From positions 79,058 to 143,057 of the forward strand of contig NZ_JAJLPA010000006.1 in assembly GCF_025548555.1 (NCBI RefSeq): DNA of 64,000 bases. Direction: 5' to 3'. The number at the start of each line of letters is the position of its first letter. The stretch's first letter is position 1. Made by a program: the position numbers and the translations under genes. Shown here in pieces: positions 27,292 through 39,773 of this stretch. The DNA comes from Sphingomonas sp. A2-49 (GTDB taxonomy: Bacteria > Pseudomonadota > Alphaproteobacteria > Sphingomonadales > Sphingomonadaceae). The notes under the pieces were generated by a model. The model was not told the origin of the DNA. It did not search any database and saw only the letters and a program-made list of their open reading frames with translations.

Positions 27292-29463
27292 ATGTCCTCG
27301 CGTGCCCGCGTCCTCGTCCTCAATTCCGCGCTCGGTCCGCTCGACTATCGGGTGCCGGCCGGCATGGCGGTCGAGCCCGGATCGATCGTCATCGCGCCGC
27401 TCGGGCCCCGCCAGTTGCTCGGCGTCGCGTGGGAGCCCGAGCGGCTGCCCTCGGATGCGGAGGTCGGCGACAACCGCCTGCGCCCGCTGCTGGGGCTCGT
27501 CGACGTGCCGCCGCTTGCCGCGCCGCTGCGCCGGCTGGTCGAATGGACCGCCGCCTATTACCTCAGCCCGCCGGCCGCCGTCGTGCGGATGGCGCTCGCC
27601 TCGACCTCGGCATTGGAGGGCGCGCGGACGGCGACCGAATATCGCGCCACCGGTCGCGTCCCGCCGCGCCTTACCCCCCAGCGCGCGCAGGCGCTGGAGC
27701 GGATCGGCGACCGCCAGGGCCTGATCCGCGAACTCGCCGGCATCGCCGACGTGTCCGACGCGGTGGTGCGCGGACTGGTGAAGGCCGGCGCGCTGGAGGC
27801 GGTGGCGGTGGATATCGACAGTCCCTATCCCTCCCCCGACCCCGCCTTCGGTCCGCCGACGCTCGCCGGCGCACAGCAGGATGCCGCGGCGACGCTGGCC
27901 GCCGCCGTGGCGGCGCATGCCTTCGCCCCCACGCTGCTCGACGGGGTCACCGGATCGGGCAAGACCGAAGTCTATTTCGAAGCGGTGGCCGAGGCGATCC
28001 GGCAGGGCCGGCAGACGCTGGTGCTGCTGCCCGAAATCGCGCTGACCGAACCGTTCCTGAAGCGCTTCCACGACCGTTTCGGCTGCGAGCCGGTGGCGTG
28101 GCATTCCGGCCTGCGCTCGACGCAGCGGCGCCGCGCGTGGCGGGCGATCGCCGATGGTCGGGCGCTGGTGACGGTGGGCGCGCGCTCGGCGCTGTTCCTG
28201 CCCTATCGCAACCTCGGCCTGATCGTCGTCGACGAGGCGCACGAGACCAGTTTCAAGCAGGAAGAGGGCGTGCATTACCACGCCCGCGACGTCGCGGTGA
28301 TGCGCGGCAAGTTCGAGGCATGCCCGGTCATCCTCGCCAGCGCCACGCCCGCGATCGAGACGCGCCAGCAGGTCGCGCTGGGCCGCTATGCCGAACTGCG
28401 CCTGCCCGGCCGCTATGGCGCGGCCGAAATGCCGACGATCGAGGCGATCGACCTGATCCGGAACCCGCCCGAGCGCGGCCGCTGGATCGCCCCGAAACTC
28501 GTCGCCGCGCTGGAACAGACGCTGGCGCGGGGCGAACAGTCGCTGCTGTTCCTCAATCGCCGCGGCTATGCGCCGCTGACCTTGTGCCGGACCTGCGGGC
28601 ATCGCTTCCAATGCCCCAATTGCACCGCCTGGATGGTCGAGCACCGGCTGACCCGGCGGCTGGCATGCCATCATTGCGGCCACGTCATGCCGACGCCCCG
28701 CGCCTGCCCCGAATGCAAGGAGGAGGACAGCCTGGTCGCCTGCGGCCCCGGCGTCGAGCGGATCGCGGACGAGGTGACGGCGCTGTTCCCCGAGGCGAAG
28801 ACCGCGGTCGTCACCAGCGACACGATCTGGTCCCCGGCCAAGGCCGCGGAATTCGTCGGGCGGATGGAAGCGGGCGACATCGACATCGTCGTCGGCACGC
28901 AGCTCGTCACCAAGGGCTATCACTTCCCCAATCTGACGCTGGTGGGGGTCATCGACGCCGATCTGGGGCTGGAGGGCGGCGACCTGCGCGCGGCGGAACG
29001 CACCTTCCAGCAGATCCGTCAGGTGTCGGGTCGTGCGGGGCGCGGCGCCAAGCCCGGCCACGTCTTCATCCAGACGCACAGTCCCGGGGCACAGGTGATG
29101 CAGGCGCTCGTCACCGGCGATGCCGACGCCTTCTACGCCGCGGAGACGGAGGCGCGGCGCGATGCCGGCGCGCCGCCGTTCGGCCGCTATGCCGCGATCG
29201 TGGTGTCTTCGGAGGATCAGGCCTGTGCCAACGACGTCGCGCGGCTGGTGGCCAAGAGCGCGCCGCAGGTGGAGGGCATGGCCGTCTATGGTCCCGCGCC
29301 GGCCCCGCTGGCGATGCTGCGCGGGCGGCACCGCTACCGCTTGCTCGTCCACGCCCGCCGCGCGCTCGACGTACAGGACGTGATCCGCGACTGGCTGGGG
29401 CCGCTCGACTGGCCGGCGAAAGCGCGCGTGACGGTGGACGTGGATCCGTATAACTTCCTTTGA
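27292..29463 (+). CDS. priA: primosomal protein N' (replication restart helicase)
   Basis: A 723-residue helicase that reloads the replisome at stalled forks. The N-terminal DNA-binding domain is followed by the helicase core: VTGSGKTEVYFE (Walker A), VVDEAHETSFKQ (DEAH) and ILASATPAIET. The two Cys-rich zinc-binding elements are visible in CRTCGHRFQCPNC and CHHCGHVM-CPECKEE. Helicase motifs V and VI follow (GTQLVTKGYHFPNLTLVG, QVSGRAGRG). The length is normal. I chose ATG 27292; a codon 18 residues upstream gives a Trp/Pro-rich start unlike the family. Confidence 0.95.
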   Translation: MSSRARVLVLNSALGPLDYRVPAGMAVEPGSIVIAPLGPRQLLGVAWEPERLPSDAEVGDNRLRPLLGLVDVPPLAAPLRRLVEWTAAYYLSPPAAVVRMALASTSALEGARTATEYRATGRVPPRLTPQRAQALERIGDRQGLIRELAGIADVSDAVVRGLVKAGALEAVAVDIDSPYPSPDPAFGPPTLAGAQQDAAATLAAAVAAHAFAPTLLDGVTGSGKTEVYFEAVAEAIRQGRQTLVLLPEIALTEPFLKRFHDRFGCEPVAWHSGLRSTQRRRAWRAIADGRALVTVGARSALFLPYRNLGLIVVDEAHETSFKQEEGVHYHARDVAVMRGKFEACPVILASATPAIETRQQVALGRYAELRLPGRYGAAEMPTIEAIDLIRNPPERGRWIAPKLVAALEQTLARGEQSLLFLNRRGYAPLTLCRTCGHRFQCPNCTAWMVEHRLTRRLACHHCGHVMPTPRACPECKEEDSLVACGPGVERIADEVTALFPEAKTAVVTSDTIWSPAKAAEFVGRMEAGDIDIVVGTQLVTKGYHFPNLTLVGVIDADLGLEGGDLRAAERTFQQIRQVSGRAGRGAKPGHVFIQTHSPGAQVMQALVTGDADAFYAAETEARRDAGAPPFGRYAAIVVSSEDQACANDVARLVAKSAPQVEGMAVYGPAPAPLAMLRGRHRYRLLVHARRALDVQDVIRDWLGPLDWPAKARVTVDVDPYNFL

Positions 29464-29494
29464 ATACCAATATCGGTCCAAAGGGGTTTGCACG

Positions 29495-30493
29495 ATGACG
29501 ACACGCCGCGGGTTCATGGGGGGCGCGGCTGCGGCCGGCGGTGTCGCGGCGCTCGGCGGAGCGGCCACGCCCGGGCGCGGCGCGATGATCGTGTCGACCT
29601 GGGATTTCGGCGCCGCGGCGAACGATGCCGCCTTCGCCCGGCTGAAGGCGGGCGGCAGCCTGATCGATGCGGTCGAGGCGGGCGGCATGGTGCCCGAGGC
29701 GGATCCCGAGAACCACTCGGTCGGCTATGGCGGCTATCCCGATCGTGACGGCCGGGTGACGCTCGACGCGGTCATCATGGACGACCGTGGCGGGGTGGGC
29801 GCCGTCGCGGCGCTGGAGGATACCGTCCACGCCATCTCGGTCGCGCGGCGCGTGATGGAACGGACGCCGCACACCTTCCTCGTCGGCGAGGGCGCGACAC
29901 GCTTCGCCCGCGACCAGGGTTTCCCCAGGGTCGACCTGCTGACCCCGCCGGCGGAAAAGGCGTGGCGCGACTGGCTCAAGACCTCGCAATACCGGCCGGT
30001 CGCCAATATCGAGAACCGGATGACGCCGCATCGCACCCCGGGCGGTGCGCTCGACCACGACACGATCGGGCTGCTCGCGCGCGATGCGTCGGGGCGGATG
30101 GCGGGCGCCTGCACCACGTCGGGCATGGCGTTCAAGATGCGCGGGCGCGTCGGCGATTCGCCGCAGGTCGGCGCCGGGCTGTACGTCGAGGCGGGCGTCG
30201 GCGGCGCGACCTCGACCGGGCTTGGCGAGGAAGTGACCCGCGTATCGGGCACCGCGCGCGTCGTCGCCTCGATGCGCGCCGGCCTGTCGCCGCAGGCGGC
30301 GTGCGAGGAAGTGGTGCGCCACATCGCCCGGCTGCGCGGCGACGCGATCAAGGGGGTTCAGGTCGGCTTCCTCGCGCTGTCGCCGCGCGGCGAGGTGGGC
30401 GCGTTCTGCCTGCTGCCGGGATTCACCTATGCGGTGACCGATGCGGCGGGGCGAACCGTGGTCAAGAAGGGTGCGTCGCTGTTCGCGGGGTGA
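29495..30493 (+). CDS. N(4)-(beta-N-acetylglucosaminyl)-L-asparaginase, exported
   Basis: A 332-residue Ntn-hydrolase of the glycosylasparaginase/isoaspartyl peptidase family. The N-terminus has a twin-Arg-like signal, TRRGFMGGAAAAGG, so it is probably exported. The autoprocessing site is ALDHDTIGLLARD: cleavage before Thr190 would create the catalytic nucleophile of the beta subunit. Downstream GRVGDSPQVGAGLYVEAGVG is also typical. It hydrolyses the N-glycan-asparagine link or beta-aspartyl bonds. It starts 31 bp after priA and may be co-transcribed. Its last codons are echoed by a decayed copy 290 bp downstream. Confidence 0.87.
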   Translation: MTTRRGFMGGAAAAGGVAALGGAATPGRGAMIVSTWDFGAAANDAAFARLKAGGSLIDAVEAGGMVPEADPENHSVGYGGYPDRDGRVTLDAVIMDDRGGVGAVAALEDTVHAISVARRVMERTPHTFLVGEGATRFARDQGFPRVDLLTPPAEKAWRDWLKTSQYRPVANIENRMTPHRTPGGALDHDTIGLLARDASGRMAGACTTSGMAFKMRGRVGDSPQVGAGLYVEAGVGGATSTGLGEEVTRVSGTARVVASMRAGLSPQAACEEVVRHIARLRGDAIKGVQVGFLALSPRGEVGAFCLLPGFTYAVTDAAGRTVVKKGASLFAG

Positions 30494-30529
30494 GCGATGT
30501 AACGGAGCGGACCTGTCGCCCCCCCGCCC

Positions 30530-30606
30530 CGTCATTGCGAGCGGAGCGAAGCAATACAAGGCGTCCTGGTCCGGCTCTGGATTGCTTCGCTGTGCTCGCA
30601 ATGACG
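30530..30606. repeat. palindromic intergenic repeat, copy A
   Basis: The element starts cgtcattgcgagcggagcg and ends with gcttcgctgtgctcgcaatgacg, so the arms are nearly complementary and can fold into a hairpin of about 30 bp each side. The centre reads gcgtcctggtccggct. It occurs again at 30802-30878. Such cgtcattgcgag...caatgacg palindromes are common intergenic repeats in sphingomonads and related Alphaproteobacteria. Confidence 0.85.
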
Positions 30607-30645
30607 AAGGGAGAACGTCAACGGGCCGGGATAGAGCCGCCGCGC

Positions 30646-30729
30646 CGGTCCGCCGTCTTGGGGATATCGCCCGCCGCCCGCTCAGGGCGCGCGTCCGGCC
30701 TGCTGCCGGGGTTAGCCTATGCCGTCTGA
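30646..30729 (+). pseudogene. remnant of the glycosylasparaginase C-terminus
   Basis: Translating 30646-30729 gives a stretch containing ISPAARSG and GLLPGLAYAV, ending at TGA. The asparaginase C-terminus has LSPRGEVG and CLLPGFTYAV at the corresponding place, exactly 290 bp upstream for the shared ctgctgccggg sequence. The similarity is weak but runs over about 25 residues with one codon gap, and is followed by the second palindromic repeat in the same order as the first. The best explanation is an old tandem duplication that has decayed. The copy keeps no function. Confidence 0.5.
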
Positions 30730-30801
30730 CCGGTACGGCGGGCGTAAGGACGGGCGCGTCGCCGATACCGGCGTAACGGACCGGACCTGCCGCCCCCGCC
30801 A

Positions 30802-30878
30802 CGTCATTGCGAGCGTAGCGAAGCAATCCACGGCGTCCTGGTCCGGCTCCGGATTGCTTCGCGCCGCTCACAATGACG
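30802..30878. repeat. palindromic intergenic repeat, copy B
   Basis: Second copy of the cgtcattgcgag...caatgacg element; it keeps gcgaagcaatcc on the left, ggattgcttcgc on the right, and the central gcgtcctggtccggct. The flank upstream (aacggaccggacctg) also matches that before copy A (aacggagcggacctg), so the duplication extends beyond the palindrome. The 465-bp gap between the asparaginase gene and atpC holds only these repeats and the gene remnant; I see no other gene. Confidence 0.85.
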
Positions 30879-30958
30879 AAGAGGGGACGCGACCGGGGCC
30901 GGGACAGCGCCTCCGCGCTCGCCCCCCCCTGTCGCGGGGGCATCGCCCCCCGCGCGAG

Positions 30959-31210
30959 TCAGGCGGCGCGTTCGGCCAGCACGGTCAGGCCGCGCGCATT
31001 GACTTCGGCGAAGCCACCCTGGATCGCGACCGTCTCGGGCGTGCCGCCCTCGGTGCGATAGACGGTCAGCGCGCCGTCGCGGACGGTGGACATCAGCGGG
31101 GCATGCCCCTCCAGCACGCCGAAGTCGCCCTCGGTGCCGGGGACGACGACCATGTACACGTCCTCGGACCGGACGAGCTTTTCGGGCGTGACGAGTTCGA
31201 AGTGCAGCAT
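30959..31210 (-). CDS. atpC: F1 ATP synthase epsilon subunit
   Basis: An 83-residue protein, [20 protein letters not shown], followed by [20 protein letters not shown] and LTVLAERAA. This is the N-terminal beta-sandwich of AtpC; the long C-terminal helical hairpin of the enterobacterial protein is missing, as in many alphaproteobacteria. The epsilon subunit couples rotation and inhibits ATP hydrolysis in some species; without the helical arm, that inhibitory mode would be absent or reduced. It is the last gene of the F1 operon and is separated from atpD by a long hairpin repeat. Confidence 0.92.
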   Translation of the reverse strand: MLHFELVTPEKLVRSEDVYMVVVPGTEGDFGVLEGHAPLMSTVRDGALTVYRTEGGTPETVAIQGGFAEVNARGLTVLAERAA

Positions 31211-31221
31211 GGTTCTTCTCA

Positions 31222-31314
31222 CTCCCCTCCCGCTTGCGGGAGGGGTCGGGGGTGGGCATGGGGCAACGCCTCGCTCAGGCCCACCCCCAGCCCCTCCCGC
31301 AAGCGGGAGGGGAG
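31222..31314. repeat. long perfect-type inverted repeat in the atpD-atpC junction
   Basis: Left arm 31222-31257 (starting ctcccctcccgcttgcggg) and right arm 31279-31314 (ending aagcgggaggggag) are complementary over 36 bases with only two mismatches, separated by 21 bases. Each arm also contains its own short hairpin, cccgcttgcggg. It fills most of the 111-bp gap between atpD and atpC. Such an extended hairpin within an operon could stabilise or terminate the mRNA, or be an inserted repeat. No T-run follows on the minus strand. Confidence 0.88.
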
Positions 31315-31321
31315 CATCGGC

Positions 31322-33719
<2,398 letters not shown>

Positions 33720-33734
33720 TGTTGTCCTTCATGT

Positions 33735-33820
33735 GTCCCCGCGAAGGCGGGGACCCAGTACTGGGCTCCCGCGGCGGGTCCCATCAAAGTCATACTTTGA
33801 TGGGGTCCCTGCGCGGGAGC
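33735..33820. repeat. two hairpins in the atpA-atpG junction
   Basis: The first is gtccccgc-gaag-gcggggac at 33735-33754, a perfect 8-bp stem of the common sphingomonad type. The second runs 33765-33820: outer arms gctcccgcg and cgcgggagc, and a perfect inner stem catcaaagt/actttgatg with a 3-base loop. Together they fill most of the 112-bp gap between two genes that must be made in fixed ratio. They could be RNA processing or stability elements, or simply inserted repeats. Confidence 0.8.
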
Positions 33821-33831
33821 ACATTGAGCGA

Positions 33832-35935
<2,104 letters not shown>

Positions 35936-36146
35936 GGAATCGAAGTCCTCGTGCCGAATGTTGGCCCATGGGGAAGAGGGCGCGCAAACGCGCACCTGCT
36001 ATGGGTGGCGGGCGGCTAGCATGAGGGTCGCCGGAGCGCAAGCATAGCGAAAGGAGGAGGCGCCGGCTTTTGCGGCCGGAGCGGGTGCAACCAGCTGGCG
36101 TTCAGGATCGCTTCGGTACCAGCGGATGCAGCGAAAGGTGGTGACG

Positions 36147-37079
36147 ATGCGGCGGGCGATGCTGGCGATCGGGCTGTGCGCGGCGGCGCCCGCCGCGGCG
36201 GAGACGTTGCGGGTCGAAGGCGTGTTCCCGGCGCAGGCGCGCGAGGCGAGTTTCCTGCCGACGATCGCGGTCGGCCCGTTCGCCGGGCCCGACGGCGTCG
36301 AGCTCGCGGAGGCGATCGAACGGCGGCTGGCGACGCTGGGCCGCGATGGCCTGCCGCACGCGCGGCTGGTGCCGCCCTCGCTCCGCCCCGACGGCCTGCT
36401 CACCGGGCGTACCGACGTGCAGGTCGCCGACACCGACTATACCGAGAGCCGCGAGCGCTGCGCCGAGAAGAAGGACGGCAAGTGCACCCGCAAGGAGAAA
36501 TACCGCGTCGGCTGCGTCCGCCGTGCGATCGCCTTTCGCGCCGAGTTGCGGTTGATGCGACGGACCGGCGGGGGCATGCCCTATGACGTGGTGCGCACCC
36601 GCGACGACCGCCACGAATGGTGCGAGGACAGCGGCTTCGCCAGCGACGTCGCCGGAATGGTGCACGGCATGGTCGAATCGGTCGCGGCGGAGGTTCGGCT
36701 CGATCTCGCGCCGCATGCCGAAAGCTATACGATCCGCGTGCAGGAGGGGCGCGACGGCCTGCCGACCGATGTCGCGGCGCAGTTCAAGGCCGCGGTGCGG
36801 CTGACCAAGCGCGATCCCGCCGCCGCCTGCGCCGGATTCGCCGCGATCGACCGGCTGGTGCCCGATCACGGATCGACCATGTTCAACCTGGCGCTGTGTG
36901 CGGAGGCGGCGGGGCGCTATGCGGAGGCGGGCGACCGCTACACGCGCGCGCGGCTGTTCGCGCCACGGGCGGCGGGCGAGATCACCAAGGGGCTGGGCCG
37001 CGTCGGCGCGCTTGCCGCGGGCGCGCAGGACGTGGCGGCGATGCGCGCGCTGCCACCCGTTCGCGGCAGCGGACTTTGA
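36147..37079 (+). CDS. secreted protein with a Cys/Lys-rich motif and TPR-like tail, unknown
   Basis: A 310-residue protein with a signal peptide (MRRAMLAIGLCAAAPAAAET). After a region beginning LRVEGVFPAQAREASFLPTI, a Cys-rich element C-x8-C-x9-C occurs (CAEKKDGKC, then a third Cys), followed by a further Cys-containing WCEDSGF. Residues about 215-300 look like a tetratricopeptide-type pair (AAACAGFAAIDRLVPDHGST; CAEAAGRYAEAGDRYTRARL). I do not recognise a family; parts resemble CsgG-like outer-membrane lipoprotein domains. It is divergent from the atp operon. ATG 36147 is preferred; ATG 36126 is possible. Confidence 0.7.
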   Translation: MRRAMLAIGLCAAAPAAAETLRVEGVFPAQAREASFLPTIAVGPFAGPDGVELAEAIERRLATLGRDGLPHARLVPPSLRPDGLLTGRTDVQVADTDYTESRERCAEKKDGKCTRKEKYRVGCVRRAIAFRAELRLMRRTGGGMPYDVVRTRDDRHEWCEDSGFASDVAGMVHGMVESVAAEVRLDLAPHAESYTIRVQEGRDGLPTDVAAQFKAAVRLTKRDPAAACAGFAAIDRLVPDHGSTMFNLALCAEAAGRYAEAGDRYTRARLFAPRAAGEITKGLGRVGALAAGAQDVAAMRALPPVRGSGL

Positions 37080-37128
37080 CCGCAACCCGCGGGATGGGGC
37101 GGGCGCGGCGATCGGCTATGGCCGGGGC

Positions 37129-38154
37129 ATGAGCACGATCGACCAGGACGCGGCATGGGCCGCCTTCGAAGCCCGCGACCGCCGCCACGACGGCACCTTC
37201 GTCGTCGCGGTGCGGACCACCGGCATCTATTGCCGGCCGAGCTGCCCCGCGCGGCATCCGCATCGCGAGAACGTTCGCTTCCTGCCGGACGGCGAAGCGG
37301 CGCGCGCGGCGGGCTATCGCGCCTGCCTGCGCTGTACGCCCGACACGGTCGCGCGCGACAGCCGCGCGGTGACGGACGCGGTCGCCGCGATCGCGGCGGC
37401 GCCGGACGGCATCGACCTCACTACGCTCGCCGCGCGCGTCGGCTATGCGCCGCACCATTTCCTGCGACTGTTCCGGCGCGCGACCGGGGTGACGCCGGCG
37501 GCCTATGCCCGCGGCCTGCGCGCGACGCGGGCGGCGGACGCGTTGCAGCGCGAGGACAGTGTCACCGCGGCGATCTACGACGCGGGCTATGGCGCGGCGA
37601 GCCGGTTCTACGCGGATGGCGCGCAGCGGCTGGGCATGGCCCCGAGCGCCTGGGCACGCGGCGGCGCCGGCGCGACGATCCGCTGGACGCGGGTCGACAC
37701 CAGCCTTGGTCCCCTGCTGGTCGCGGCGACCGACGCCGGCCTCTGCCGCGTCGCGTTCGACGAGGATGCGGCGGCGCTGGCCGCCCGCTTCCCGCAGGCC
37801 ATCGTCGAGCCGGGCGGCCCCGCGCTCGCGGCGCTGGCGGCGGAGGTGGTGGCGCTGGTCGAGACGCCGGGCCGCGACGCCACGCTGCCGCTCGATGTCC
37901 GCGGGACGGCGTTCCAGGAGGCGGTGTGGCAGGCGCTGCGGACGATCCCCATGGGCGAAACGCGCAGTTATGCCGAACTCGCCGCGCTCGCCGGCCGGCC
38001 GGGCGCGGTGCGCGCGGCGGGAACCGCCTGCGGCAGCAATCCGCTCGCGGTCGTCGTCCCGTGTCACCGCGTCACGCGCACCGACGGCGCTCTGGGCGGC
38101 TATGCCTATGGCGTCGAACGCAAGCGCACGTTGCTGGCGCGCGAGCGGGGGTGA
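37129..38154 (+). CDS. ada: Ada regulatory and O6-methylguanine-DNA methyltransferase protein
   Basis: A 341-residue fusion repairing methylated DNA and activating the adaptive response. The N-terminal zinc/methyl-acceptor domain has Cys35, Cys39, Cys66 and Cys69 (GIYCRPSCPARHPHRENVRF; YRACLRC). An AraC-type helix-turn-helix follows (LTTLAARVGYAPHHFLRLFR), then the methyltransferase domain with the acceptor Cys312 in VVVPCHRVTRTDG. This is the full Ada architecture at the normal length, and no alkA gene sits beside it. The start ATG 37129 lies 49 bp after the previous gene. Confidence 0.95.
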   Translation: MSTIDQDAAWAAFEARDRRHDGTFVVAVRTTGIYCRPSCPARHPHRENVRFLPDGEAARAAGYRACLRCTPDTVARDSRAVTDAVAAIAAAPDGIDLTTLAARVGYAPHHFLRLFRRATGVTPAAYARGLRATRAADALQREDSVTAAIYDAGYGAASRFYADGAQRLGMAPSAWARGGAGATIRWTRVDTSLGPLLVAATDAGLCRVAFDEDAAALAARFPQAIVEPGGPALAALAAEVVALVETPGRDATLPLDVRGTAFQEAVWQALRTIPMGETRSYAELAALAGRPGAVRAAGTACGSNPLAVVVPCHRVTRTDGALGGYAYGVERKRTLLARERG

Positions 38155-38172
38155 GCGGCGAGGGTCTGCGGG

Positions 38173-39723
38173 TCACTCCGGCTGGTCGGCATCCTCCACC
38201 GTCGCGCCCGCGGCGGCCATCGCCGCCACCCCGCCCTTGCCCGCGTCGAGCTGGACGAGCAGCTTCGCCGCCGGATTGCCGGGCCCGCTATGCGCGGAAT
38301 AGGCGAGCGGCCGCAGCGCCCCCCGCGCATCGTCGGTCCGCCCGTCGACCAGCGACTGGATCGCATAGGCATAGCCGACCCCCGGATCCTGCGGCACCAG
38401 TTCGTGCGCGCGGCGCAGCGCCGCCTTGGCATTGTCGGTCGGGATCGCCCGCGCCATCCCGAAGCTGGAATAGAAGAGCATCAGCGCATAGGCGTCGTTG
38501 GGGTCGAGGCGATTGGCCCTGAGCAGCCAGCCGCGCGCTTCCTTCCACACCGCCGGATCGCGCGACTTCGCCGCGGTTGCGCGGCGCAGGTGCACCTGCG
38601 CCTTGTAGACCAGCGCCTGCGCCGATTTCGGATCGAGCGCCAGGGCCCGGTCCGCAGCGGCATCGGCGAGGTCGTGGCGCCCGGCGTCGAGCGCCATCTC
38701 GGCGAGCCAGCCCTGCACGACCGGATCGTCGGCATAACGTTCGCCGATCGGCACCGCCTGCGCCAGGATCGGCTGCGCGGTGTCGCGGTTGACGCCGCGA
38801 TCGGAGCGCATGCGAAGCCCGATCATCGCCTTCTCGCCGGGGCGCAAGGGTCGCAGGACCACTTTGGGCTCCGGCAGCCGGGTGAGCGGAATCTTGTAGG
38901 CCGGCAGCGTCGACTTGCCGAGATAGGCGGCGAGCGACGTGTCGAGCGCACGCAGGTCGCCGAACGCCGCGCGCGCCGCCTCCGCCCCCGGCTTGCCCGC
39001 GTTCACCGCCAGCAGATAGGCGTTGAGCTGGCGCCGCCGGTCCGTATCCACCGTCAGGTAATGCGTCATCAGCCAGCCGCGCGCGTAGAGCGAGGACGTC
39101 TGGCTTTCCGACATCTTCGCGCGGTCGAGCGAGAACAATTGTTCGGCCGACAGCCCCTTTTGCATCAGCAGTTCGTAGGCGCGGTGCTGCGCCGCCGCGC
39201 CGACCCAGACGACGTCCTTGTCGAACCGCGCGGTCGACAGGAATTCGGCATAGCCCTCGCCATACCAGGCGGGCACGGCGATCGCGGTGTTCGCCAGCAT
39301 CAGGTGGTGGGCATATTCGTGGAACAATACGATCTGGGGCTGGAGGGTGCCGGCCCCCGAATCGCCGCGGCTGCGCGCCGGCGTGAACGCGACCGACCCG
39401 CTCGCGCGACCCTGGTAGAAGCCGGCGATGTTGCTGCCGCCGGCGCCGAACATCCGGCGCACCACGGCATCGTTGGCGACGACATAGACGGTCAGCCGGT
39501 TCGATCCGTCCTCCTCGCGCGCAGGAATCGCGTTGAAGTAGCGGATCAGGCTGTCGAACCGTTCCAGCTGTTCGGCCTGGCGCCTGACCTCTTCGGCACC
39601 GCCATCGGCATAGACGACGAAATGCGCCGACGTCGCCTCGAACCATTCCGCACGCGCCGGCTGTGCCGCGACGAGCGCGGCCATGCTTGCCGCGACCGCC
39701 GCCCGTCTTCCCCAATGCTGCAT
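38173..39723 (-). CDS. secreted zinc metalloprotease (HExxH) with helical repeat tail
   Basis: A 516-residue exported protein. The signal peptide is MQHWGRRAAVAASMAALVAA, with a likely cut at ARA-EW. The zinc motif is LFHEYAHHLML (His135, Glu136, His139), and the third ligand is probably in WYGEGYAEF at about 153-161, the gluzincin arrangement seen in DUF1570-type proteins. The C-terminal half (about 330-500) consists of TPR-like helices (AADRALALDPKSAQALVYKA; LLRANRLDPNDAYALMLFY). It resembles known bacterial peptidase/TPR proteins; the substrate is unknown. It lies downstream of the trypsin-like protease with a 50-bp gap. Confidence 0.82.
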   Translation of the reverse strand: MQHWGRRAAVAASMAALVAAQPARAEWFEATSAHFVVYADGGAEEVRRQAEQLERFDSLIRYFNAIPAREEDGSNRLTVYVVANDAVVRRMFGAGGSNIAGFYQGRASGSVAFTPARSRGDSGAGTLQPQIVLFHEYAHHLMLANTAIAVPAWYGEGYAEFLSTARFDKDVVWVGAAAQHRAYELLMQKGLSAEQLFSLDRAKMSESQTSSLYARGWLMTHYLTVDTDRRRQLNAYLLAVNAGKPGAEAARAAFGDLRALDTSLAAYLGKSTLPAYKIPLTRLPEPKVVLRPLRPGEKAMIGLRMRSDRGVNRDTAQPILAQAVPIGERYADDPVVQGWLAEMALDAGRHDLADAAADRALALDPKSAQALVYKAQVHLRRATAAKSRDPAVWKEARGWLLRANRLDPNDAYALMLFYSSFGMARAIPTDNAKAALRRAHELVPQDPGVGYAYAIQSLVDGRTDDARGALRPLAYSAHSGPGNPAAKLLVQLDAGKGGVAAMAAAGATVEDADQPE

Positions 39724-39773
39724 CTCATCCCCCGACGACTGTCGTCCGAGGCTAGCGCGCGGCGCGATGTCTG

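Noticed and set aside
30441..30776. Short open frames in the gap after the asparaginase gene
   Set aside because: They run through the palindromic repeats and the decayed gene copy and show no start signals or conserved features.
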